Positions 7,597 through 15,868 of a stretch of DNA of 63,793 nt are shown in pieces (the first letter of the stretch is position 1; each line of letters begins with the position of its first letter). The stretch spans positions 1-63,793 of the forward strand of contig CANQUE010000006.1 in NCBI GenBank assembly GCA_947626905.1, read 5' to 3'. The notes beneath the pieces were generated by a model. The model worked only from the letters and a program-made list of their open reading frames with translations, searched no databases and had not been told where the DNA came from. The stretch is from an uncultured Oscillospiraceae bacterium. Lineage in GTDB: Bacteria; Bacillota; Clostridia; Oscillospirales; Oscillospiraceae. Both the position numbers and the translations under genes were made by a program.

Positions 7597-8448
7597 TTAC
7601 AGCGCCCGCAGGCAGTCATACTCCCGCTTACGGCCGGGGGACAGATAGAACGCCTCAAAGGGCCCGCCGGGCACGTCCAGTCCCTCTCCGGGGCCCACGC
7701 CCCAGCCGGGGTGCATCACCAGCTCCAGCTCCGCCCCCCGCTTGGCCGCCGCCCGCTCCATATCCGGCAGCAGGGCGCGCACCAGCCGGTGCTCCAGACC
7801 CCCCGACAGCACCAGCCCCATGACCATGTTCTTCTCCAGGCCCATCCGGCGCATATACCGCCCGTCCCATAGGGCGAACCCGTTCAGCACCAGATTCTTC
7901 AGGATATTCACCGGCCTGTACTCCCGCCACAGCTCCCGGTGGCGCAGATAGGGGCCCAGCGGCTCCCGGGAAAAGCGGATATACGCCGCCTTCACGCCCC
8001 GGCCGGCCAGAACAGCCTGGATGGCAGCCATCACGCCGGGGATCATTTGGATATGCTGATGGCCGTCCAGACGCAGCGGCCGGTCCCCCAGCAGAGGCGC
8101 CGTCCGGTCCAGCTGGGCGGAGAACTCCCGCGCCATCTGGGCCCCCATGGCCCGGGGATGGAGCAGCGTCTGCACGAACAGGCCGAAAAAGCTCTGCCGG
8201 AACCGGCCGTCCGGCCCCGCCAGCAGAGGCACGTCCTCCGGCGCGGACAGGCACTTCCCCTCCGTCAGGTTCAGATGCACCGCCACATGCAGCGTCCCGT
8301 CCCCCTCCAGCAGGGCCATGGCCTGTTCCAGATGGGGGCTGTTGGGCATGACGCTGACGCCGGTGAGGACCCCCTCCCGGCGGCAGTCCAATATGTGTTC
8401 CGACTGGGGCAGGGTGATGCCGAAGTCGTCCGCGTTAAACAGGGTCAT
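7597..8448 (-). CDS. ChbG/HpnK (YdjC) family carbohydrate deacetylase
   Basis: The 283-residue protein starts MTLFNADDFGIT with the metal-binding Asp pair at residues 7-8. It has HLNLTEGK with His58 and DGHQHIQMIPGVM with His130 and His132, the pattern of the ChbG family that removes N-acetyl groups from GlcNAc-containing sugars or hopanoid-linked glucosamine. In this operon the likely substrate is an N-acetylhexosamine of the surface glycan or its lipid-linked precursor. Its start lies 14 bases inside the end of the GtrB-like gene, so the two are translationally coupled. Confidence 0.82.
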   Translation of the reverse strand: MTLFNADDFGITLPQSEHILDCRREGVLTGVSVMPNSPHLEQAMALLEGDGTLHVAVHLNLTEGKCLSAPEDVPLLAGPDGRFRQSFFGLFVQTLLHPRAMGAQMAREFSAQLDRTAPLLGDRPLRLDGHQHIQMIPGVMAAIQAVLAGRGVKAAYIRFSREPLGPYLRHRELWREYRPVNILKNLVLNGFALWDGRYMRRMGLEKNMVMGLVLSGGLEHRLVRALLPDMERAAAKRGAELELVMHPGWGVGPGEGLDVPGGPFEAFYLSPGRKREYDCLRAL

Positions 8449-9400
8449 CGCGCCGCTCCCTCCGGGCCGGGATGCCCACGGTGGTGGACACGATATACCG
8501 GTGGCGGCCCTTCACTTCCTCGTAGATCTTGGCCACGTAGCCGCCGATGATGCCCAGGCTCAGCATCACCACGGAGCCGATGATCAGCTCGATGAGGATC
8601 ACGGTGGTGAAGCCCTCCACCGCCCGGTGGGTCGCATAGGTGACGATGCTCTCTATCCCCTGGACCAGGGCCAGGATCAAAAACAGCACCCCCATGCCCG
8701 CCACCAGATACAGCGGCTTCGTGGTGAAGGACAGGATGTTGTTCACGGCATACTTTATCAGCCCGAAGGTGGTCCACTTGCTCTCCCCCTCGGCCCGCTC
8801 CTGGACCTTGAAGCCCACGGAGGCCGTCTTGTATCCCACCCAGCCGGACAGGGCCCGGAAGAAGGTATCCCGCTCCGGCAGGGACACCAGCGCGTCCACC
8901 GCCTTCCTGTCCAGCAGCTTGAAATCCGACGCCCGGGACATATCCTGCCTCACCGCGGCGCTCATCAGCTTATAAAACAGGGCCGTCATGCCCTTGTAGA
9001 TCAGGCTCTCCCGGCCCCGGTCCTCCTTGACCCCTTCGATGACCTCATAGCCGTTCTCCCACAGCCGGTACATCTCCACCAGGGTCTCAGGCGGGTGCTG
9101 CATATCGCAGTCCATCACGCCGCAGCAGTCCCCCGCCGCCATCTCCAGCCCGGCGAAGATGGCCGCCTCCTTGCCGAAATTCCGGGAAAAGCGGATCCCC
9201 CGGACCATCTCCCACTCCCCGGCCGCCGCCAGGATCTGCTCCCAGGTGCCGTCCGTAGAGCCGTCGTCCACAAAATATACCGCCGCGTCGATCCGCTCCC
9301 TCTCCATGATCTGCCGGAGGGCCCGGGCCATGGGACCGATATTGCCCGCCTCGTTGCAGGCGGGGATGATGACGGAGAGAGTTTCTTTCTTTGCGCTCAT
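8435..9400 (-). CDS. Polyprenyl-phosphate glycosyltransferase (GtrB/CsbB/DPM1-like)
   Basis: The 321-residue protein has an N-terminal GT2 domain with SVIIPACNEAGNIG, FVDDGSTDGTW (45-50) and GVMDCDMQHPPE (about 95-105). Two C-terminal membrane helices follow (LVAGMGVLFLILALV and ILIELIIGSVVMLSLG). This is the layout of enzymes that load glucose or GlcNAc on undecaprenyl phosphate. The ATG at 9400 has GGGAGG upstream and a near-perfect promoter about 35 bases away; it is the first gene of the leftward operon. A YfhO homologue, the usual partner of CsbB, lies 0.8 kb away at 10208. Confidence 0.88.
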   Translation of the reverse strand: MSAKKETLSVIIPACNEAGNIGPMARALRQIMERERIDAAVYFVDDGSTDGTWEQILAAAGEWEMVRGIRFSRNFGKEAAIFAGLEMAAGDCCGVMDCDMQHPPETLVEMYRLWENGYEVIEGVKEDRGRESLIYKGMTALFYKLMSAAVRQDMSRASDFKLLDRKAVDALVSLPERDTFFRALSGWVGYKTASVGFKVQERAEGESKWTTFGLIKYAVNNILSFTTKPLYLVAGMGVLFLILALVQGIESIVTYATHRAVEGFTTVILIELIIGSVVMLSLGIIGGYVAKIYEEVKGRHRYIVSTTVGIPARRERRDDPV

Positions 9401-9433
9401 AGTACGCCTCCCGGGCTTTCTATCCTTTCCGTT

Positions 9434-9462
9434 ATTATAGTTTGCGGGAAAAGCCCTGTCAA
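9434..9462 (-). promoter_or_regulatory. Sigma-A promoter of the glycan operon
   Basis: On the minus strand a consensus TTGACA (9462-9457) and TATAAT (9439-9434) are separated by exactly 17 bp. The -35 box begins directly after the T-run of the upstream lipoprotein's terminator. Confidence 0.9.
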
Positions 9463-9496
9463 GAAACACCGCCGCTTCCTGTCGGAAGCGGCGGTG
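9456..9496 (-). terminator. Intrinsic terminator after the lipoprotein gene
   Basis: A perfect 13-bp stem CACCGCCGCTTCC/GGAAGCGGCGGTG (9467-9479 and 9484-9496) is followed on the minus strand by TTTCTT. It separates the lipoprotein gene from the glycan operon promoter. Confidence 0.8.
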
Positions 9497-9509
9497 GTGC
9501 TCGCGGCGG

Positions 9510-9941
9510 TCAGAACACGCCCACGATCGTTTCCGTGCCGTCGGGATAACGAAGCGTCGTCACGGTGAAGCCGTCGTAATACAGCTGTCCGTCCTCCGCT
9601 CCGCCGTCCGGCGCGATGCAGCTGACGGCGTAATAGGTGCTCTTCGGCTCGCCAATCAGCTTGATCAGCTCGGAAACATCCTGGCCCTGCATGCTGATGG
9701 CCAGCTTTGCCTCCTCGCTGGTCAGATCCGACGTCCCGGCCAGCTCGGCGTTGGGCGCGTTGTTCTGGTCCGCGGAGATCATTCCGTTATCGCCGCTCTC
9801 CCCGGCAGGGGGCGGGGTCACGGAGGGCATCTCGGTGGCCTTGACTTCGCTCTGGGGCTCCTTCTCTCCGGAACCGCAGGCGCACAGGGACAATAGGATA
9901 CAAAGCGCGATCAGCAGCGCGGCAACTTTTTTCATTCTCAT
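9510..9941 (-). CDS. Hypothetical small lipoprotein (143 aa)
   Basis: The N-terminus MRMKKVAALLIALCILLSLCACGSG is a lipoprotein signal peptide with lipobox LCAC, so the mature protein is anchored outside the membrane. A Pro/Ser/Glu-rich linker (about residues 27-70) leads to a small domain of about 65 residues with a SEEAKLAISMQGQDVSELI helix and a predicted beta-rich C-terminus (LYYDGFTVTTLRYPDG). I do not recognise the domain. AAAGGAG lies 7 bases before the start. It has its own promoter and terminator, so it is a monocistron between the glycan operon and yfhO. Confidence 0.8.
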   Translation of the reverse strand: MRMKKVAALLIALCILLSLCACGSGEKEPQSEVKATEMPSVTPPPAGESGDNGMISADQNNAPNAELAGTSDLTSEEAKLAISMQGQDVSELIKLIGEPKSTYYAVSCIAPDGGAEDGQLYYDGFTVTTLRYPDGTETIVGVF

Positions 9942-9999
9942 CGGTATTCTCCTTTAAGATGACCAGACAGGTTTGCGTTCCTTCCGAAATATCCGCCAT

Positions 10000-10028
10000 A
10001 TTATACCCGATACGCTCTGCGCTGTCAA
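10000..10028 (-). promoter_or_regulatory. Sigma-A promoter of the lipoprotein gene
   Basis: TTGACA (10028-10023) and TATAAT (10005-10000) on the minus strand, 17-bp spacer. Confidence 0.88.
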
Positions 10029-10056
10029 GTTTTCCGGCCCCGCCGGGCCCTGCGCC

Positions 10057-10085
10057 TTGTCCCCGGAGAAAATATCTGTTATAAT
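10057..10085 (+). promoter_or_regulatory. Sigma-A promoter of yfhO
   Basis: TTGTCC (10057-10062) and TATAAT (10080-10085) with a 17-bp spacer. It points away from the lipoprotein promoter, giving a divergent pair. Confidence 0.8.
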
Positions 10086-10114
10086 GACCGCTGGGCGGTC
10101 ATGGCGGTCATTAT
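10081..10114 (+). promoter_or_regulatory. Inverted repeat overlapping the yfhO -10 and start region
   Basis: ATAATGACCGC (10081-10091) and GCGGTCATTAT (10104-10114) are perfect 11-bp inverted repeats. A third half site, GCGGTCAT, lies between them at 10095-10102. The arrangement overlaps the -10 box, so it could be a repressor operator; it could also fold as a 5' leader hairpin. Confidence 0.5.
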
Positions 10115-10207
10115 ATTTGATTACCTTAAATATCTATGCCTTTATTCTGTTTTGTTTGCCTGCCGGTGCGGGCGCAAAACAGCCATCCTCCGTGAAAGGG
10201 GCTTTGC

Positions 10208-12784
10208 ATGAGACCCACGGCGAAAAGATCCTATATCCTGGCGGCGGCGTTTCTTCTGCCCGCGGGGCTGACCGTACTGGTGTTCGCTCTGGGCGGGATA
10301 TGCCCCTTCGGCAGCCGGAGCCTGAGCGTGCTGGACATGTCCAACCAGTACCTGTCGTTTTTGTACGCGCTGCGGGACGTGCTCACCGGCAAGGCCAGCG
10401 CCATGTACCTGCCCAGCATGGCCCTGGGCGGCGACATGATGGGGGTGATCGCCTATTATCTGGCCAGCCCGTTGAACACCCTGCTGTGCCTGTTCTCCCG
10501 GGAAGCGCTGCTGACGGGCGTGAGCGTGCTGTACATCCTGCGGGTGGGCCTGTGCGGGCTGACCATGGCGGTGTACTGCGGCCAGCGGCGGGGATACGGC
10601 TGGCGGCTGTTGATACCGGCGGCGGCCTATGGGCTCATGGCCTACATGATGGCCTACGCCACCAACTATCTGTGGCAGGACTGCGTGATCCTGCTGCCCA
10701 TCGTGGCCCTGGGCATCGCCCGGCTGGCGGAGGGCCGGGGGCGGTGGACCTACGTGCTGGCCCTGGGGGCGGCCCTGGCCGCCAATTTCTACATCGGATA
10801 TATCCTGTGCCTGTTTTCGGTGCTGTTTTTCCTGGCGGAGCTTCTCGCCGGCGCTCGCCCGGCCCGGGGCGGCCTGGCCCGGACGCTGGTAGATTTCGCC
10901 CTGTCCAGCCTGGCGGCGGGGGCCCTGGCGGCGGTCATCCTGGTCCCGGCGGCCCTGGCCCTCACGGGCAGCAAGGCGGAGCTCGGGCTGGAGAGCTTCA
11001 CCCTGACGGCCAAATTCGATCTGCCCACCCTGTTCAGCAAGCTGTTCCCCGGCGCTTTCAACTACGAGGAGCTGACCCCCGTGGGCCTGCCCAACATCTT
11101 CTGCGGCACGGTGACGGTGTGTCTGGCGGCGCTGTATCTGCTGAACCGGACCGTCCCCCTGCGGCGGCGGCTGGTCATGGCCGGGCTGGGGGCGATCCTG
11201 GTGCTGTCGTTTTATATCTCGGCGGCCGACTTGGTCTGGCACGGGATGAATGTGCCCTCCTGGTACAATTACCGCTACAGCTTCCTTTTCAGCTTCCTGC
11301 TCATCGCCGGAGCGGACGGCGAGCTGAAGGCCCTGCGGGAGGGGACCCGGCCGTGGCAGCTGTTCCTGCCGCCGGTCCTCATGGGCCTGTTCGCGGCGCT
11401 GGCGTTTTGGGGCCGGGAATATCCCTTCATCGGCCCGTCCGTGATCCCCGGCGCCATCGCTGCGGCGGCGGGATGCAGCGGGGCCCTGTATTTGCTGCTG
11501 CGCCCGGCGCAGGGAAAGCGGCTCGCCGCGCTGGCGGCGGCGCTGCTGCTGGCGCTCCACTGCGGGGAGTTGGGCGAGAACGCCTCCCGGACCATGGCGG
11601 AGCTCACCGCCTCCTCCTCCGATCCGGCCCAGTGGGCCGCCTACGTCGCCCCCAAGGCCGAGGCCCTGGCCCTGGCGGACACAGGGGACGCGCTCATCCG
11701 GGTGGAGAGCCCGGACAGCTTTGCCATGAACCGGTGCGAGCCCATGCTCTTCGGCTACGACGGCCTGACCCACTACGGCTCCACGGTCTCCCAGAAGAAT
11801 CTGGACTTCCTGACCCGGGCGGGCCTGTGCCGGTATAAGGACCTGTTCGCGCTGTATGGGCCCGGCGTCACCGCCGCGGCGGACAGCCTTCTGGCGGTGG
11901 GCTACGTGACGGCCGGGCAGATGCACAAGGACTATGAGGCCGTGGGCAGCGCGGGAGAGTATACCACGTGGCAAAATCCTTACGCCCTGCCGGTGGGCTG
12001 GACGGCGGACGGCGGCCTGGCCGATCCGGTGGAGGGGGCGGACTGCTTCGCCTACCTGGACGGGCTGTTTGCCGCCGCCGCCCCGGAGGTGGGCCGAAGC
12101 CTCTATACCGCCGCCGCCGCTTCCATGGAAACGGAGGGGCTCCGGGACGGGGGCGGCGGACGGCTGGAGCTGGACGGCGGCGCCGTCGGGGCTCTCGTCT
12201 ACACGCTGGACGTCCGGGCCGACGGCCCCCTGTACGGGCAGCTGCTGCTGGAGGACTATCCCGGGCTGGCGGTGTTCGTCAACGGCGCCTATCAGACATA
12301 CTACGGCACGGCCCAGTCCAACGGCAGCCTGTATCTGGGGGATTTCCGGGCCGGGGACCAGGTGACGGTCCGGTTCCAGGCCGGGTCCGCCCTGACCCTG
12401 GCGGGCGCCGCCTTCGCCACCGAGGACATGGACGCCCTGGCGGCCTATCGCGACGCTTTGCTCTCCGGCGGCTGCCCGCTGGAAAAGTTGTCCGGGTCCC
12501 ATTTCTCCGGCCGCTTCACCACCGGCGAGGGGGACAGCCTTCTCGTCCTCACCCTCCCCTATGACCCGGCGTGGCGGATCACCCTGGACGGCGAGCCGGT
12601 CCGGGCCATGGAGGTGCAGGGCTGTCTGACGGCCATCGAAACGGCGGCGGGCAGCCACACCCTGGAGATGCGGTACATCTCCCCCGGCCTCATCCCCGGC
12701 GCCTGCATCAGCACCCTGGCGGCGGCTGCCTGCGTCGGGACGGCCCTATGGGAACGGAAAAAGAAAAAAGACCGGGCGGCATGA
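10208..12784 (+). CDS. YfhO family membrane glycosyltransferase-like protein
   Basis: The 858-residue protein has a long N-terminal region with about 11-13 membrane helices and early motifs FPLGG-like GGICPFG, SVLDMSNQYLSFLYALRD and SMALGGDMMG that are typical of YfhO. A large extracytoplasmic beta-rich domain follows, and the last helix is near residue 840 with a KKKK-like tail. YfhO proteins are thought to take sugars from polyprenyl phosphate on the outer face and add them to lipoteichoic acid or other surface polymers. The CsbB/GtrB-type donor enzyme is encoded nearby at 8435-9400. GAAAGGGG lies 8 bases before the ATG. Confidence 0.85.
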   Translation: MRPTAKRSYILAAAFLLPAGLTVLVFALGGICPFGSRSLSVLDMSNQYLSFLYALRDVLTGKASAMYLPSMALGGDMMGVIAYYLASPLNTLLCLFSREALLTGVSVLYILRVGLCGLTMAVYCGQRRGYGWRLLIPAAAYGLMAYMMAYATNYLWQDCVILLPIVALGIARLAEGRGRWTYVLALGAALAANFYIGYILCLFSVLFFLAELLAGARPARGGLARTLVDFALSSLAAGALAAVILVPAALALTGSKAELGLESFTLTAKFDLPTLFSKLFPGAFNYEELTPVGLPNIFCGTVTVCLAALYLLNRTVPLRRRLVMAGLGAILVLSFYISAADLVWHGMNVPSWYNYRYSFLFSFLLIAGADGELKALREGTRPWQLFLPPVLMGLFAALAFWGREYPFIGPSVIPGAIAAAAGCSGALYLLLRPAQGKRLAALAAALLLALHCGELGENASRTMAELTASSSDPAQWAAYVAPKAEALALADTGDALIRVESPDSFAMNRCEPMLFGYDGLTHYGSTVSQKNLDFLTRAGLCRYKDLFALYGPGVTAAADSLLAVGYVTAGQMHKDYEAVGSAGEYTTWQNPYALPVGWTADGGLADPVEGADCFAYLDGLFAAAAPEVGRSLYTAAAASMETEGLRDGGGGRLELDGGAVGALVYTLDVRADGPLYGQLLLEDYPGLAVFVNGAYQTYYGTAQSNGSLYLGDFRAGDQVTVRFQAGSALTLAGAAFATEDMDALAAYRDALLSGGCPLEKLSGSHFSGRFTTGEGDSLLVLTLPYDPAWRITLDGEPVRAMEVQGCLTAIETAAGSHTLEMRYISPGLIPGACISTLAAAACVGTALWERKKKKDRAA

Positions 12785-12802
12785 GCCGTCCGGCCATTTT
12801 TT
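12770..12802. terminator. Bidirectional terminator between yfhO and srtB
   Basis: The stem GACCGGGCGGC/GCCGTCCGGCC (12770-12780, 12785-12795; loop ATGA) is flanked by A-rich DNA on the left and T6 on the right. It can stop both yfhO and the convergent sortase gene. The hairpin's left arm lies inside the yfhO stop region. Confidence 0.8.
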
Positions 12803-12808
12803 GCGCGT

Positions 12809-13870
12809 TTACTGGATGGGCACCAGCATCCCGTGGACCAGGAAGCGGGGGTCCGTGTACCCGGAGGAGTAGTCGCAGGTGGACAGGGTGATCAGCTGAT
12901 ACTGGGTGGAGACCTGGGCGTTGGTGCGGAAGAAGGAGCGGGACGTGATGGTGTTCAGGTATGTCTGATACTCCCCGTCGTCTGCGAAATAGTTGGGGAA
13001 GTTGTCCAGCGTGGACTCCACGATGTGGGCGGCGATCAGCTCCACCCGGTAATTCTGCCATGGGGTCAGGTAATACATGGTGGGGTGCTGGTCGTAATAG
13101 CTCTGGTCCACATATTTCATGATCCCGGCGAACATGGACCCGTCCTTCATGTTGTGGCCGTAGATGAGGAAGTTGCTGTGGAGCACCCCCGCCGTGGCGA
13201 CGGTATCGGCAAAGAGGCTGCCGGCGGTGTTGGGCTGTTTGTCCCAGCCCCGGTGCAGGTAATAGGAATTGTCCGTGGTCTGCATCACCGGGTAGCTCAT
13301 GCCGGCGGGGTCATACAGCCACCCCACGATGTCGCTGTTCTTCTCCCGCAGCAGATCCCAGTCCACCGCGATGGGCACCTCCGAGCGGACCGGCGCCGGG
13401 GTCTGGCCGGCGGCGTCCGGGGTGACATCCGGCCTGGCGGTGGCGTCCGGCTCCGCCATGGAGGAGATGGCCTCTTGGGCCAGCTGGTCGTAGGCGGTCC
13501 GGTCCCTGTGGTAGTCCAGTATGATCCCCGCGATCTGGCCTCCGGCGAACAGGATGCCCCCCACCAGGACCACCATCAGAATGATCAGGGGGATGTTCTG
13601 CCGCCGTATCCCCCGGCGGCGCCGGGGCCTGGAGGCCGGGGGCTCCACCGCCACCTGGCGCGGCCGCTCCCGTCGGGGCTGGGGCTCCGGCTGACGGCGG
13701 ACCGGCCGGGAAACGGGCTCCGCCGGCCGGGCGCGCCGGGGCTGCGGCTCCGGCTGACGGGGCTGCTGCCGGGCGGGGCGGCGGACTTGGTCCTGGGAGA
13801 CCGGGCGGCGGACAGGCCGCACCGGCTCGTTGTCTTCTTCGGGACGAAGGTGGCGTCCTCCCTCTGCCAT
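12809..13870 (-). CDS. srtB: Class B sortase with Arg/Pro-rich cytoplasmic N-terminus
   Basis: The 353-residue protein carries the sortase B catalytic set: His239 in IYGHNM, Cys332 in TLSTC and Arg342 in DPRF. The class B features GWLYDPAG and SYYLHRGWD are present. A single signal-anchor helix lies at about 92-118. The 90 residues before it form an unusual cytoplasmic tail of QPRR/RPVRR-type repeats rich in Arg, Pro and Gln, much longer than in classic SrtB. Sortases of this class anchor surface proteins, but no obvious substrate with a C-terminal sorting signal is encoded nearby, so the target is elsewhere. GGAGGAG precedes the ATG. Confidence 0.9.
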   Translation of the reverse strand: MAEGGRHLRPEEDNEPVRPVRRPVSQDQVRRPARQQPRQPEPQPRRARPAEPVSRPVRRQPEPQPRRERPRQVAVEPPASRPRRRRGIRRQNIPLIILMVVLVGGILFAGGQIAGIILDYHRDRTAYDQLAQEAISSMAEPDATARPDVTPDAAGQTPAPVRSEVPIAVDWDLLREKNSDIVGWLYDPAGMSYPVMQTTDNSYYLHRGWDKQPNTAGSLFADTVATAGVLHSNFLIYGHNMKDGSMFAGIMKYVDQSYYDQHPTMYYLTPWQNYRVELIAAHIVESTLDNFPNYFADDGEYQTYLNTITSRSFFRTNAQVSTQYQLITLSTCDYSSGYTDPRFLVHGMLVPIQ

Positions 13871-13938
13871 GATGCTTCTCCTCCTGCTGCTTATCCCATC
13901 TCTCCCCCGGGGGAGAGGTTCACGGTCGCTTTTTCGTC

Positions 13939-13967
13939 AGTATAGCACGAGCGCGGCTTTTTTGCAA
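13939..13967 (-). promoter_or_regulatory. Sigma-A promoter of srtB
   Basis: TTGCAA (13967-13962) and TATACT (13944-13939) on the minus strand with a 17-bp spacer. The leader contains a CTCTCCCCC/GGGGGAGAG hairpin at 13902-13919. Confidence 0.8.
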
Positions 13968-14010
13968 TCTCCCTCCGCCGGGCCGGCCGGCTCGGGCCGA
14001 AGCGCGGATA

Positions 14011-14055
14011 AAAAATGAGCGGCTCCGCCGGCGGCGGGTCCGCTCATTTTCTTTT
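14011..14055. terminator. Terminator after the small membrane protein gene
   Basis: AAAAATGAGCGG (14011-14022) pairs with CCGCTCATTTT (14040-14050), giving a hairpin with A/T tracts on both sides. It serves the leftward gene at 14063-14458 and separates it from srtB. Confidence 0.75.
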
Positions 14056-14062
14056 CAGCAGC

Positions 14063-14458
14063 TCACTCGTCAGGCCCTTTGAACGCGCCCCAGACATACA
14101 GCACCGGCAGCAGCAGGGACGTGACCACGTTGAGGACGATGCTGCCTGCATTGTCGTATATGGAGATGCCCGTCAGCGCGCTGATGATGGCGAACACCAG
14201 GATGATGATGCCCATCACCTTGCAGCCCTTGTACTTGCCCTGTACGCCCAGGATGCCGGCGACCAGATGCAGCACGCTGCCGCTGGCCAGAAGCAAGCTT
14301 ATCCCGCCGCCGATGGCCAGGCCGGTCCCTACGCTCTCCAGCATGGCGCCGATCACGGCGCCGCCCAGTATAGAAACCACCAGCGTCAGCACGATGCCGA
14401 GGGCGGCAACGATGATCATAATGATGCTGACGACTTTCAAAAGAGTGTTGGCTTTCAT
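14063..14458 (-). CDS. Small four-helix membrane protein of unknown function (131 aa)
   Basis: The sequence has four hydrophobic segments: VSIIMIIVAALGIVLTLVV, GTGLAIGGGISLLLASG, VMGIIILVFAIISALTG and IVLNVVTSLLLPVLYVWGA. Only short loops join them. I do not recognise a named family; the pattern resembles small DUF-type integral membrane proteins of Clostridia. AAAAGGAG lies 9 bases before the ATG, and it has its own promoter and terminator. Function is unknown. Confidence 0.75.
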   Translation of the reverse strand: MKANTLLKVVSIIMIIVAALGIVLTLVVSILGGAVIGAMLESVGTGLAIGGGISLLLASGSVLHLVAGILGVQGKYKGCKVMGIIILVFAIISALTGISIYDNAGSIVLNVVTSLLLPVLYVWGAFKGPDE

Positions 14459-14503
14459 TTTCCTCTCTCCTTTTTGCTCTGTTTTGAGCCATTTGCCGTG
14501 TTC

Positions 14504-14532
14504 ACTTTACCACAATGGCGGCCAAATAGCAA
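14504..14532 (-). promoter_or_regulatory. Promoter of the small membrane protein gene
   Basis: TTGCTA (14532-14527) and TAAAGT (14509-14504) on the minus strand, 17-bp spacer. Confidence 0.65.
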
Positions 14533-14583
14533 CCGTTTTGTGGAATATCCGCCGTTCCCGCCCCGAAATAGGCCGGTCCGTTC

Positions 14584-14612
14584 TTTACAAACAAGGCGCG
14601 AAATGGTATAGT
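14584..14612 (+). promoter_or_regulatory. Promoter of the flavodiiron protein gene
   Basis: TTTACA (14584-14589) and TATAGT (14607-14612) with a 17-bp spacer, about 35 bases before the start codon. Confidence 0.75.
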
Positions 14613-14647
14613 TTACCCGGAAAAATATGCGGCAAAGGAGACAGCGT

Positions 14648-15811
14648 ATGGAATTCATCACCCCGTCCATCGCCTATGTGGGCGTGGACGACGAAAACAT
14701 CGATCTTTTTGAGAGCCAATACCGGGTACCCAACGGCATGGCCTATAATTCCTACATCCTTTTTGACGAGAAGATCGCCGTCATGGACACCGTGGACAAG
14801 CGGGGGACCCAGGCCTGGCTGGCCAATGTGGCCGGCGCGCTGGACGGCCGGCAGCCGGACTATCTGGTCATCCACCACATGGAACCGGACCACGCCGGAT
14901 CGATCCGGGACCTGCTGCGGCGCTATCCCCAGATCACCCTGGTGGGCAACGCCAAGACCTTCACCATGCTGGCCCAGTTCAACGAGGACCTGAACGTCCC
15001 CGCCGGACAGATGCTCACCGTGGGCGAGGGCGACACCCTCAGCCTGGGCAGCCACACCCTGACCTTCTTCCTGGCCCCCATGGTCCACTGGCCGGAGGCG
15101 ATGGTCAGCTTCGAGCAGCGGGAGGGCGTGCTCTTTTCCGCCGACGCCTTCGGAAAGTTCGGCGTGCGCGGCGCCGACGAGGACTGGACATGCGAGGCCC
15201 GGCGGTATTACTTCAACATCGTGGGCAAGTACGGCGTGCAGGTCCAGGCCCTGCTGAAAAAGCTGGCCGGCGCCTCCGTCAACGTCATCTGCCCCCTCCA
15301 CGGGCCCATCCTCACGGAAAACCTGGGCTTCTATATCGGCAAGTACCAGCTGTGGAGCAGCTATCAGCCCGAGGACGAGGGCGTGACCATCGCCTGCGCC
15401 TCCATCCACGGCAACACCATGCACGCCGCCCGGGTGCTGGCGGACATCCTGATGAAAAAGGGAGCGAAAAAGGTCTCCCTGTTCGATCTGAGCCGGGACG
15501 ACATGGCCGAGGCCGTGGAGGACGCCTTCCGGTATGAAAAACTGGTCCTGGCCGCCGCCAGCTACGACGCCGGCGTGTTCCCCCCTATGGACGACTTCCT
15601 GCACCACCTGGCCGCCAAGAATTATCAGAACCGGACGGTGGCCTATGTGCAGAACGGCACCTGGGGCCCCACCGCCGCCAAGACCATGAAGGCCGTGGTG
15701 GACACCATGAAGAACATCACCCAGGTGGAGCCGGTGGTCACCATCCGCTCCTCCCTGAAGCAGGCCGACATCCCCGCGCTGGAGGCCCTGGCCGACGCCA
15801 TTTTGGCCTGA
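14648..15811 (+). CDS. fprA: FprA-family flavodiiron protein (class A flavoprotein)
   Basis: The 387-residue protein has an N-terminal metallo-beta-lactamase-like domain with diiron ligands HHMEPDHAGS (His77, Glu79, Asp81, His82) and further ligands in VHWPEAM, FSADAFGKFG and CPLHGPIL. A C-terminal flavodoxin domain carries ASIHGNTMHAA as the FMN-binding loop. Such soluble enzymes reduce O2 to water or NO to N2O and protect strict anaerobes. No rubredoxin is fused, so an external electron donor is needed. AAAGGAG lies 7 bases before the chosen ATG at 14648; the frame starting upstream would bypass it. The gene is monocistronic. Confidence 0.92.
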   Translation: MEFITPSIAYVGVDDENIDLFESQYRVPNGMAYNSYILFDEKIAVMDTVDKRGTQAWLANVAGALDGRQPDYLVIHHMEPDHAGSIRDLLRRYPQITLVGNAKTFTMLAQFNEDLNVPAGQMLTVGEGDTLSLGSHTLTFFLAPMVHWPEAMVSFEQREGVLFSADAFGKFGVRGADEDWTCEARRYYFNIVGKYGVQVQALLKKLAGASVNVICPLHGPILTENLGFYIGKYQLWSSYQPEDEGVTIACASIHGNTMHAARVLADILMKKGAKKVSLFDLSRDDMAEAVEDAFRYEKLVLAAASYDAGVFPPMDDFLHHLAAKNYQNRTVAYVQNGTWGPTAAKTMKAVVDTMKNITQVEPVVTIRSSLKQADIPALEALADAILA

Positions 15812-15826
15812 CAAGACCGCCTACGC

Positions 15827-15858
15827 TTCCGCCGCCCCGCCGGGCGGCGGAATTTTTT
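15827..15858 (+). terminator. Intrinsic terminator after fprA
   Basis: TTCCGCCGCCC (15827-15837) pairs with GGGCGGCGGAA (15842-15852), followed by T6. Confidence 0.88.
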
Positions 15859-15868
15859 CACGCCCCTA

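Noticed and set aside
10142-12658. A long open frame on the strand opposite yfhO (over 800 codons)
   Set aside because: It is the GC-skewed antisense shadow of a convincing membrane protein gene, with a low-complexity Gln/Arg/Gly/Pro composition and no ribosome binding site.
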